Assembly (NCBI GenBank): GCA_003864535.1
Contig: BHEQ01000041.1
Span: 1 to 11,738 of the forward strand
Length of the DNA: 11,738 nt
Reading direction: 5' to 3'
From: Gammaproteobacteria bacterium
Lineage (GTDB): Bacteria > Pseudomonadota > Gammaproteobacteria > Cardiobacteriales > Wohlfahrtiimonadaceae
Numbering within the stretch: the first letter of the stretch is position 1; every line of letters begins with the position of its first letter. The notes below the pieces were generated by a model. It had not been told where the DNA came from. It searched no databases and was given only the letters and a program-made list of their open reading frames with translations. The translations under genes and the position numbers were made by a program. Positions 6,014-11,738 of this stretch are shown one piece after another.

Positions 6014-6516
6014 ACATAATATTTTTTTGGATTATCAATTGTTAATAATTAGTAACTAGTAACTATACATTTAAATAGAATTATAATCAGTATTTTAGAT
6101 ATCATTTAAAATAAAGTCACTACTTTGCAGCTAAAGAAGCCTCATCAAACCATCTTCATCGGTTCGGGAGCTGTATTAAAGAGCTCTTTTAGGTCTATTT
6201 CTATAATTTTTAAAAATATAGAAAAACTATTTAAATTTAATTTTGCTCTTTAATCTAATGTATACGTTAATCTAATGTATACATTGTTTCCTCTCTTTTG
6301 GAGATGGGTAAGGGGAGAGGTTTCTTTAATCTGTTTGTTCAATATGTTGCATGTGAAAATAAACATGCTAATTCTACTGAGTAGTTACAAAATAAAATAT
6401 AAATTTTTATCACTAGAGCTTTTATACGTAATATTGATAAATACGGTAAAATCCTATTCTTTATTTATGATTCTTTTGATCCTTTTTGATTCTTTTAAAT
6501 TTGATATTTCTAAACT
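6014..6516. other. 503-bp AT-rich gap between lipase gene and miaB
   Basis: I see no convincing gene. A weak terminator-like hairpin, GAGCT (6168-6172) with AGCTC (6182-6186) then TTTT, lies about 150 bp after the lipase stop. The 16-mer TTAATCTAATGTATAC is repeated at 6250-6265 and 6267-6282. CCTCTC (6290-6295) and GAGAGG (6315-6320) flank a G-rich segment. A possible promoter for miaB is TTGATA (6434-6439) with TATTCT (6455-6460), but the 15-bp spacing is short. Just before miaB, GATTCTTTT (6469-6477), GATCCTTTTT (6478-6487) and GATTCTTTT (6488-6496) form a T-rich tandem repeat. Confidence 0.6.
6250..6286. repeat. Tandem 16-bp repeat with two GTATAC-centred palindromes
   Basis: TTAATCTAATGTATAC occurs twice with a 17-bp period (6250-6265 and 6267-6282). 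The overlapping palindromes are TAATGTATACGTTA (6256-6269, two mismatched positions) and AATGTATACATT (6274-6285, perfect 12 bp). Two equal palindromic sites 17-18 bp apart look like a double operator. Nothing in the window identifies a binding protein. Confidence 0.5.
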
Positions 6517-7899
6517 ATGACAATACAGATCTCTTCTTTACCTGCGGTTAGTGCGCAAAAAAAATTTTTCATCCAAACCCAAGGATGCCAGATGAACGAG
6601 TATGACTCAAGTAAAATGGCGGATAGCTTACGCGTATTTTGTCAGCTTGAGCAAACTTTGGATGTGCATGAAGCGGATGTACTCGTTTTAAATACCTGCT
6701 CGATCCGCGAGAAAGCGCAAGAAAAAGTTTTTTCAGAACTTGGGCGGTGGCGTGAGTTAAAAGAGAAAAAGCCAAATTTAGTCTTATGTGTTGGTGGCTG
6801 TGTTGCAAGCCAAGAAGGCTCGTTAATACGTAAGCGCGCGCCTTATGTGGATATTGTGTTTGGTCCTCAAACATTACATCGCTTACCGAATATGCTCAAA
6901 CAAGTTTGGCTTGGAAATGGCACGCAAATTGATGTATCTTTTCCTGAAATTGAAAAGTTTGATCATCTGCCTGCACCACGCGCAGAGGGTCCTACCGCCT
7001 TTGTTTCTATCATGGAAGGCTGCAATAAGTATTGCTCTTTTTGCATCGTGCCCTACACTCGCGGGGAGGAGATTTCAAGACCTTTTGTAGATGTATTAGG
7101 AGAGGTTGCTTTATTGGCTGAGCAAGGTGTGCGTGAGGTGAATTTACTTGGGCAGAATGTCAATGATTATCAAGGGATAATGCCTGATAATAAGATTGCA
7201 GACCTTGCGATCTTAATTGAATATGTTGCCCAAATAGATGGAATTGATCGAATTCGTTTTACCACCTCGCATCCGATTGCATTTTCAGATCGTTTGATTG
7301 AAACTTTTGCGCGTGTGCCTGAGTTAGTAACCCATTTACACTTGCCTGTTCAAGCTGGATCTGATCGTATTTTGATGGCAATGAAACGCAATCATACTGT
7401 TTTAGAATATAAGGCAAAAATTCGTAAATTACGCGAAATTCGCCCAGATATATCCGTCTCTACAGATATTATTGTGGGCTTTCCAGGAGAAACCGCGGCT
7501 GATTTTGAACAAACAATGAAGTTAGTTGAAGATGTTTATTTTGATTTCTCGTATACATTTATCTATTCCCCAAGACCAGGCACTCCAGCTGCATCTTTAG
7601 AAGATAATGTACCGATGGCTGAGAAAAAGTTACGTTTAGCGCGTCTCCAAGCTAAAATAAATGAGCATGTTCAAGCAATTTCGATAAAAATGATTGGTAC
7701 AACTCAGCGAATTTTAGTGGATAAACCATCGCGTAAAGACCCTAATATTTTATCTGGTCGAACAGAGAATAATCGGATCGTAAACTTTGAAGGTCATGCT
7801 AGTTTGATTGGTGGGTTTTGTGATGTAATAATTACCGAAGCTTTGCGCAATTCATTGCGTGGGCGCTTACAACTTAAAGACGCTGTTGAGGAAATATGA
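6517..7899 (+). CDS. miaB: tRNA-2-methylthio-N6-dimethylallyladenosine synthase MiaB
   Basis: MiaB is a radical-SAM methylthiotransferase that adds the methylthio group to i6A37 of tRNAs reading UNN codons. The 460 aa contain the N-terminal cluster cysteines Cys24 (QGCQMNEYDSSKMAD), Cys61 (NTCSIREKA) and Cys95 (GGCVAS), then the radical-SAM motif C169-x3-C173-x2-C176 (GCNKYCSFCIVPYTRG). SFSYTFIYSPRPGTPAA-type sequence and a C-terminal TRAM region follow. Length and motifs are normal. The ATG at 6517 gives the usual N-terminus but has no visible Shine-Dalgarno; the leader is T-rich. The stop codon overlaps the next gene's start as ATGA. In many gammaproteobacteria phoH and ybeY follow miaB; here a small secreted protein and purEK do instead. 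Confidence 0.97.
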   Translation: MTIQISSLPAVSAQKKFFIQTQGCQMNEYDSSKMADSLRVFCQLEQTLDVHEADVLVLNTCSIREKAQEKVFSELGRWRELKEKKPNLVLCVGGCVASQEGSLIRKRAPYVDIVFGPQTLHRLPNMLKQVWLGNGTQIDVSFPEIEKFDHLPAPRAEGPTAFVSIMEGCNKYCSFCIVPYTRGEEISRPFVDVLGEVALLAEQGVREVNLLGQNVNDYQGIMPDNKIADLAILIEYVAQIDGIDRIRFTTSHPIAFSDRLIETFARVPELVTHLHLPVQAGSDRILMAMKRNHTVLEYKAKIRKLREIRPDISVSTDIIVGFPGETAADFEQTMKLVEDVYFDFSYTFIYSPRPGTPAASLEDNVPMAEKKLRLARLQAKINEHVQAISIKMIGTTQRILVDKPSRKDPNILSGRTENNRIVNFEGHASLIGGFCDVIITEALRNSLRGRLQLKDAVEEI

Positions 7900-8237
7900 A
7901 GCCTTATAACCAAGCTATCATCTTAGTTTTAATCACAAATTTGCTCGTGACGCTGCCTATGGCAACGAAGGCCTTTGCACAAACAGCAATCTTATCCACA
8001 CAAAATAAAGCTGCTGATATTAAGTGGATTAAGCGCGGTCGGGCCTTGGTTGAATATCCTTTGTGTTATCAACTTTGGCAATGTCGTTCTGAAAGTTCTT
8101 TGCAAAATCAAGAAAAAGATGTCCCTGTTTTACCAGTTGGTACTTGGGGATTGTGTGAGAATTACTTGACGATCCAAGGGGGCGCGCCAAAATGTTTAAG
8201 TTGCAATGCTCTAGTGCCTGAGGCGGATTGTTTCTAG
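7896..8237 (+). CDS. Small secreted cysteine-rich protein of unknown function
   Basis: I do not recognise this 113-aa protein. Residues 1-28 look like a signal peptide (hydrophobic 8-22, then AFA before Gln29). The mature part of about 85 residues has six cysteines, Cys57, 63, 87, 100, 103 and 112, an even number suited to three disulfides in the periplasm or outside; CLSC (100-103) is a CxxC. The region 54-63 (YPLCYQLWQC) and PVGTWGLCENYL (80-91) are aromatic-rich. The gene is likely real: GAGGA lies just before the ATG, the start overlaps the miaB stop as ATGA, and the signal peptide is well formed. Translation is probably coupled to miaB. A metal-binding use of the CxxC is an alternative to disulfides. 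Confidence 0.75.
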   Translation: MKPYNQAIILVLITNLLVTLPMATKAFAQTAILSTQNKAADIKWIKRGRALVEYPLCYQLWQCRSESSLQNQEKDVPVLPVGTWGLCENYLTIQGGAPKCLSCNALVPEADCF

Positions 8238-8258
8238 CTTAATAAATAAAATAGAATC

Positions 8259-8313
8259 TAAGAATAGTTTAAGAATAAGCTAAGAAAGATATAAGAATGA
8301 TATAAGAACAGTG
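8259..8313 (+). repeat. Five tandem 11-bp TAAGAA repeats upstream of purE
   Basis: Five consecutive 11-bp units start TAAGAA: TAAGAATAGTT, TAAGAATAAGC, TAAGAAAGATA, TAAGAATGATA and TAAGAACAGTG. The first six bases are invariant while the last five drift. The array fills much of the gap between the Cys-rich gene and purE and ends just before the duplicated purE start region. The period is close to one helical turn, so the invariant parts lie on about the same face of the DNA. Confidence 0.8.
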
Positions 8314-8342
8314 AATTATGGAATTATAAAATTATGGAATTA
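8314..8342 (+). repeat. Duplicated purE start region with three-codon upstream ORF
   Basis: The 13-mer AATTATGGAATTA occurs at 8314-8326 and 8330-8342. The second copy holds the purE start (ATG GAA TTA AAT). The first encodes Met-Glu-Leu then TAA (8318-8329), ending four bases before the purE ATG. The GGA in the first copy is the only Shine-Dalgarno-like sequence near purE, about 11 bases upstream. A duplication of the initiation region is the simplest reading. Confidence 0.65.
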
Positions 8343-8840
8343 AATGATATTAAAGTCGGTGTTGTTATGGGTTCCCAATCTGATTGGGCGACGATGGAAC
8401 ATACAACTAAAATCTTAGATATTTTAAAAATCACCTATGAAGTACGGATTGTTTCAGCGCACCGCACCCCAAATTTACTTAGCGAATATGCAAGTACGGC
8501 AAAAGAGCGCGGTTTGCAGATTATTATTGCAGGAGCTGGCGGAGCTGCGCATCTACCCGGTATGCTTGCCGCGCAAACGCCATTGCCTATTTTAGGCGTA
8601 CCTATTCAATCTCAAGCACTTAATGGGCTTGATTCACTCTTATCTATCGTGCAAATGCCAAGTGGAATTCCTGTGGCAACTTTAGCAATTGGCAAGGCAG
8701 GAGCGATTAATGCTGGAATACTTGCGGCGAGTATTTTAGGTTTGAATGATATAGAAATCCAAAATAATCTGATTGATTTTAGAAAGATGCAAACTTTGCA
8801 AGTTCTAGAACATAATGATCCACGTGCTTTTAAGAGTTAA
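8334..8840 (+). CDS. purE: N5-carboxyaminoimidazole ribonucleotide mutase PurE
   Basis: PurE moves the carboxyl group of N5-CAIR to give CAIR in de novo purine synthesis, using the product of PurK, encoded next. The 168-aa class I protein shows GSQSDW (13-18), SAHRTP (41-46) with His43 matching the catalytic His45 of E. coli, and GAGGAAHLPGM (67-77). The presence of purK supports the mutase rather than the direct AIR carboxylase. The start at ATG 8334 follows a repeat of its own initiation region and has only a weak ribosome binding site. I see no PurR-type operator (the ACGCAAACGTTTGCGT kind) in the leader. It is followed 54 bp later by purK. Confidence 0.96.
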   Translation: MELNDIKVGVVMGSQSDWATMEHTTKILDILKITYEVRIVSAHRTPNLLSEYASTAKERGLQIIIAGAGGAAHLPGMLAAQTPLPILGVPIQSQALNGLDSLLSIVQMPSGIPVATLAIGKAGAINAGILAASILGLNDIEIQNNLIDFRKMQTLQVLEHNDPRAFKS

Positions 8841-8894
8841 AAATTAGTAAGGTATTTAGGCAAGTCCTATCTTTATAATAAAAATGAGATAAGT

Positions 8895-9968
8895 ATGAAA
8901 AAAATTGGAATAATTGGTGGTGGTCAACTTGCTAGAATGATGATTTTAGCAGGCACGCCTTTAGGTTTAAGTTTTGTTGTCTTAGATCCAAGTGCAGATG
9001 CTTGCGCTATGAAGCTCTGTGATAATATTGTGGCTAAATATGATGATCTTGATGCGCTTAAAGCATTAAGTGCACAGGTTGATATAATTACCTTTGATTT
9101 TGAAAATGTGCCAGCAGGAACGCTAGAACAGCTAGATGCGATAATTTATCCACCAATTTGCGCTCTTGCAACTGCGCAAGATCGTATTTTAGAGAAAAGC
9201 TTGTTTCAAGGGCTAAATATACCAACTCCAGCTTTTGCAGCTATTGAGTCTTTGGATGATTTGGAGGCGGCGTTTGTACGGATTGGTTTTCCTGCGATCT
9301 TAAAAACAAGATGTTTGGGTTATGATGGCAAAGGGCAAGCACGAATTACAGATGCCAAAGAAGGTCCAGCAGCTTTTGCAGCTCTTGGCGGTAAAGGTTT
9401 GATTTTAGAGGAATGCATTGATTTTACTTTTGAGGTCTCGATGATCGCCGCGCGTAATCAAAATGGAGAAACGGTATATTACCCTTTGATTAAAAACAAA
9501 CATCAACAAGGTGTTTTACATTTAGCAGAAGCCCCTTTTCAAGATGATGCCTTGTTTAATGAGGCTAAAGTTTATATGAATGCCTTATTAAATAAACTCG
9601 ATTATATTGGGGTGCTGACGATAGAATTCTTTGTAAAAGATGCACAACTGATAGTAAACGAGATCGCTCCAAGAGTGCATAATTCAGGGCATTTAACTAT
9701 AGAGGCAGCGATTACATCTCAGTTTGAAAATCATCTGCGTGCAATTTTAAATTGGCCTTTAGGTGCGACAAAAATGCTAAAACCTGCGGCGATGCTAAAT
9801 TTCATTGGTGAGATGCCAGAGGAAACTCCATATTTAAGCATTAATGATAGTCATTATCATGATTATGGGAAAGAGCCACGAATAGGGCGTAAAGTTGGGC
9901 ATTGCACTATTTTAGCTGATGATCTTGATGCGCTTGCTCTTAAAACACCTATTTTTTTCAAAGTATAA
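8895..9968 (+). CDS. purK: N5-carboxyaminoimidazole ribonucleotide synthase PurK
   Basis: PurK is an ATP-grasp enzyme that carboxylates AIR with bicarbonate and ATP to N5-CAIR, the PurE substrate. The 357 aa match the family's length. Visible are IGGGQLARMM (7-16) at the pre-ATP-grasp nucleotide-like fold, FDFENVP (67-73; often FEFENVP), LKTRCLGYDGKGQ (136-148) in the ATP-grasp domain, ILEECI and EVSMIAAR, and NEIAPRVHNSGHLTIEA near the C-terminal third. TGAGAT gives a weak ribosome binding site about six bases before ATG 8895. purE lies just upstream and murG starts nine bases after the stop, so one transcript is likely. Confidence 0.96.
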   Translation: MKKIGIIGGGQLARMMILAGTPLGLSFVVLDPSADACAMKLCDNIVAKYDDLDALKALSAQVDIITFDFENVPAGTLEQLDAIIYPPICALATAQDRILEKSLFQGLNIPTPAFAAIESLDDLEAAFVRIGFPAILKTRCLGYDGKGQARITDAKEGPAAFAALGGKGLILEECIDFTFEVSMIAARNQNGETVYYPLIKNKHQQGVLHLAEAPFQDDALFNEAKVYMNALLNKLDYIGVLTIEFFVKDAQLIVNEIAPRVHNSGHLTIEAAITSQFENHLRAILNWPLGATKMLKPAAMLNFIGEMPEETPYLSINDSHYHDYGKEPRIGRKVGHCTILADDLDALALKTPIFFKV

Positions 9969-9977
9969 GCTAAACAT

Positions 9978-11081
9978 ATGTTAGAACCTAAACGAATTAT
10001 GATAATGGCTGGTGGCACAGGTGGGCATATTTTCCCAGCTTTAGCTCTAGCTCAGCATCTCGAAAAACAAAATATGCAGGTCGAGTGGCTTGGAGCGCAT
10101 GGATTAGAAACGAGTATTGTTCCAAAAAACGGCTATGTCTTGCATAGTTTAAGTATGCGCGCGATTCGCGGCAAAGGACTTAAAACCAAGTTCTTAGCTC
10201 CTTTTATCTTATTTAAAGCCGTCCTTGAAGCTCTGCGTATTTTGAAAAAATATAAAGCTGATTATGTCTTTGGATTTGGTGGATTCGCCGCAGCTCCTGG
10301 TGGGATTGCGGCAAGAATATTGGGAATCCCTCTGATTATTCATGAGCAAAACGCGGTTGCAGGCTTAACTAATCGTCTCCTTGCACGGCTAAGCACGCAT
10401 GTATTTAGTGCTTTTGAGTGTAGCTTGCCTAAAGTTAAGGTTATCGGAAATCCAGTGCGTGCACAATTTTGGGAATTACCCCCGCCAAAAATCAGGATTT
10501 TAGAGCGTGAGCAACTTGCAAACTCAAAGCTAAGACCCTTAAATATTCTAATAATGGGCGGCTCCCAAGGGGCGCGCAAAATTAATCAACTAATTCCTGC
10601 GGCATTAAAACAAGCAGGCATATGCGCAAATATTTGGCATCAAACAGGGGCTGGCTCTGCCAATAATCTCTCCTTATTAGATGAGGCGCAAATATTATGG
10701 GATGAGCAGGCAATCGCACCGTTAATCCTACAATCTTTAACTGTGAGTGCATTTATTGATGATGTGGTGAGTGCGTATGGCTGGGCGGATGTAGTGATTT
10801 GCCGTGCGGGTGCTTCAACTATTTCTGAATTAGCAGCAAGCGGCGTTGCAAGTATCTTAATTCCGTATCCATTTGCGGTGGATGATCACCAAAGTGCAAA
10901 TGCGCGTTATTTATCCGATAAAAATGCAGCGATTTTGTGTCCTCAAACTCATTTAACAAGTGAGAAATTAGCGCAAATTTTAGCAACTTTATCTTCAGAT
11001 AAATGTTTAGAAATGGCACAACAAGCAAGGCTCTTAGCCAAAAATAAAGCAATAGAGGCGTTAAGTGCCGTTATTGCTTGA
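9978..11081 (+). CDS. murG: UDP-GlcNAc:lipid I GlcNAc transferase MurG
   Basis: MurG makes lipid II from lipid I at the inner face of the cytoplasmic membrane, the last intracellular step of peptidoglycan precursor synthesis. The 367-aa GT-B fold shows GGTGGHIFPALALA (12-25) with His17 as the probable base, GFGGFAAAPGG (99-109), HEQNAVAGLTN (122-132), GNPVR (157-161), GGSQGAR (194-200), FIDD (259-262), CRAGASTISE (275-284) and DDHQSANA (302-309), the donor-site residues. Between about 228 and 258 it looks some 14 residues longer than the E. coli protein. No clear Shine-Dalgarno precedes ATG 9978, and purK ends nine bases earlier, so translation may be coupled. Its normal neighbours ftsW and murC are absent. 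Confidence 0.96.
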   Translation: MLEPKRIMIMAGGTGGHIFPALALAQHLEKQNMQVEWLGAHGLETSIVPKNGYVLHSLSMRAIRGKGLKTKFLAPFILFKAVLEALRILKKYKADYVFGFGGFAAAPGGIAARILGIPLIIHEQNAVAGLTNRLLARLSTHVFSAFECSLPKVKVIGNPVRAQFWELPPPKIRILEREQLANSKLRPLNILIMGGSQGARKINQLIPAALKQAGICANIWHQTGAGSANNLSLLDEAQILWDEQAIAPLILQSLTVSAFIDDVVSAYGWADVVICRAGASTISELAASGVASILIPYPFAVDDHQSANARYLSDKNAAILCPQTHLTSEKLAQILATLSSDKCLEMAQQARLLAKNKAIEALSAVIA

Positions 11082-11100
11082 TTTTATATATTCCCGAGCT

Positions 11101-11174
11101 ACCTCCCCCTAAATCCCCCTTAACAGGGGGACTTTTACAGCTCTTCCCTTGCGAAGGGGAGGTTGGGAGGGGTT
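11101..11174. repeat. GC-rich palindromic intergenic element, probable murG terminator
   Basis: This C- and G-rich block stands out from AT-rich surroundings. CCCCCT (11115-11120) pairs with AGGGGG (11125-11130) around TAAC and is followed by ACTTTT, a terminator shape for murG. CTTCCCTT (11143-11150) pairs with AAGGGGAG (11154-11161) around GCG. Outside these, ACCTCCCC (11101-11108) is the exact complement of GGGGAGGT (11156-11163). It resembles the C-rich/G-rich dispersed palindromes found between genes of many Gram-negatives, so other copies are likely. It separates convergent murG and grxD. Confidence 0.7.
11115..11136 (+). terminator. Probable intrinsic terminator of the purE-purK-murG transcript
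   Basis: A six-base GC stem (11115-11120 with 11125-11130) and TAAC loop are followed by GACTTTT. The stem is short but very strong, and it sits 33 bp after the murG stop. The T-run is only four bases and starts two bases after the stem, so termination may be partial. Confidence 0.5.
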
Positions 11175-11181
11175 AACAATA

Positions 11182-11517
11182 CTATTGGGCTGTTTGTTTG
11201 GCAATTGCAGCTTCAATCATAGGTTTTAACTCATCACGCTGTGCAAGCTCTAAAGTGATATCACAGCCGCCAATAAGTTCGCCATCAATATAAACTTGAG
11301 GGAAAGTCGGCCAGTTAGCAAATTTAGGCAGATTTTCCATAATTTCAGGTTCTTCAAGAATATTCACAAATGAAAATGGGTATCCTGTTTCTTTAAGTGC
11401 TTCGGCAGTACGGCTTGAAAAACCACACATTGGGAATTGTGGTGAGCCTTTCATGTAGACAACAACTGGGTTTCCAGCTACTTGTTGTGCAATAAGTTCT
11501 AATACTTGAGTAGACAT
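11182..11517 (-). CDS. grxD: Monothiol glutaredoxin GrxD (Grx4)
   Basis: This is a CGFS-type monothiol glutaredoxin that binds and passes on [2Fe-2S] clusters with glutathione, often with BolA proteins. The 111 aa contain the active site PQFPMCGFS (26-34) with Cys31, the WPTFPQVYIDGELIGG stretch that forms the glutathione-binding TP motif, and GGCDI before the last helix. Length and sequence fit the gammaproteobacterial family. AAGGA (complement at 11524-11528) lies six bases before the ATG at 11517. It faces murG across the GC-rich element and has a phnA-family gene 96 bp upstream on the same strand. Confidence 0.97.
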   Translation of the reverse strand: MSTQVLELIAQQVAGNPVVVYMKGSPQFPMCGFSSRTAEALKETGYPFSFVNILEEPEIMENLPKFANWPTFPQVYIDGELIGGCDITLELAQRDELKPMIEAAIAKQTAQ

Positions 11518-11613
11518 AATATATCCTTTGTGGTTGGAGGTTTGGGGTTGTAAGTTTAAGGTTTAGCTTATAATGTGGATGGTTAAATTACTAAGATTGA
11601 TAAAAAACTATAT

Positions 11614-11738
11614 TTAAGCTTTCTTCAAAAAACAAGATTTTAGCATTAAGCTAACGCCGTCGATACGGCAATCAACGTCGTGATCTCCGCCAACTATGCG
11701 AATACTTTTAACTTTTGTGCCTTTTTTTAAAGTAAGTG
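11614..11738 (-). CDS. PhnA/YjdM family protein, C-terminal part only
   Basis: This gene enters from the right edge; only the last 40 codons and the stop (TAA, complement at 11614-11616) are inside. The visible protein starts LTLKKGTKVKSIRIVGGD and continues with HDVDCRIDGVSLMLKS to a C-terminal FLKKA. This matches the C-terminal SH3-like domain of PhnA/YjdM proteins, whose family members typically end in a GTKVKxIRLVxGDHDIDCKIDG stretch and a KSEFVKK-like tail. The N-terminal zinc ribbon must lie outside the window. Despite its old name, YjdM is not shown to be a phosphonate enzyme. It is on the same strand as grxD. Confidence 0.85.
   Translation of the reverse strand, partial: LTLKKGTKVKSIRIVGGDHDVDCRIDGVSLMLKSCFLKKA

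Noticed and set aside
6127..6190. Possible tRNA remnant or small RNA, because of GGTTCGGG and CAGCT/AGCTG pairing
   Set aside because: No acceptor stem, anticodon arm or complete T arm can be built; only a weak terminator-like hairpin remains at its right end.
6275..6520. 81-codon open frame ending in an ATGA overlap with miaB
   Set aside because: It begins inside the tandem palindrome repeat, has no ribosome binding site, runs through the G-rich inverted repeat, and its hydrophobic, Lys/Leu/Ile-rich sequence is what random AT-rich DNA gives. I recognise no domain in it.
8259..8342. Possible CRISPR array
   Set aside because: The units are 11 bp with no spacers and there is no leader or cas gene nearby; this is a simple tandem repeat.

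Overview
The window reads as chromosomal DNA of an AT-rich gammaproteobacterium. Supporting points are a gamma-type 5S rRNA, a MiaB with the MNEYDSSKMAD signature, a CGFS monothiol glutaredoxin of the GrxD type, an FtsQ with a PFARWG/VDLRYNSGFAVKW signature, and low-GC intergenic DNA. I cannot name the genus from sequence alone.

Layout. 1-330 holds the end of an rRNA operon: a 23S-5S spacer with a strong hairpin, the 5S gene, and a clear intrinsic terminator. 483-1478 (+) encodes a secreted alpha/beta-hydrolase of the PAF-acetylhydrolase/dienelactone-hydrolase type. A small RDD membrane protein (+) follows and runs tail-to-tail into ftsQ (-), overlapping it by 20 bp. A class II DAHP synthase gene (-) lies upstream of ftsQ. 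A divergent promoter region with a 14-bp palindrome separates it from a secreted lipase (+, 4802-6013) closely resembling the zinc-containing Geobacillus/Staphylococcus lipases (families I.5/I.6). A 503-bp AT-rich gap with repeats and palindromes precedes a same-strand set: miaB, a small secreted Cys-rich protein overlapping miaB by ATGA, purE, purK and murG. A GC-rich palindromic element separates murG from the convergent grxD (-). The left-hand end of a phnA/yjdM-family gene (-) runs off the right edge.

How the genes relate. Most are housekeeping: tRNA modification (MiaB), purine synthesis (PurE/PurK), peptidoglycan (MurG), divisome (FtsQ), aromatic amino-acid entry (DAHP synthase) and Fe-S handling (GrxD). 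The notable arrangement is that ftsQ and murG, normally in the dcw cluster, stand apart here: ftsQ is next to a DAHP synthase gene and murG is behind purEK. The accessory component is two secreted ester hydrolases plus one unrecognised secreted Cys-rich protein.

I see no convincing new multi-gene system such as a defence island, CRISPR array, mobile element or biosynthetic cluster. The best leads are regulatory: five tandem 11-bp repeats followed by a duplicated start region before purE; a hairpin that would bury the ftsQ ribosome binding site; the palindrome over the lipase promoter; paired GTATAC palindromes in the gap before miaB; and alternative hairpins between the DAHP synthase gene and ftsQ. 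The lipase and the Cys-rich protein are the best protein-level leads.
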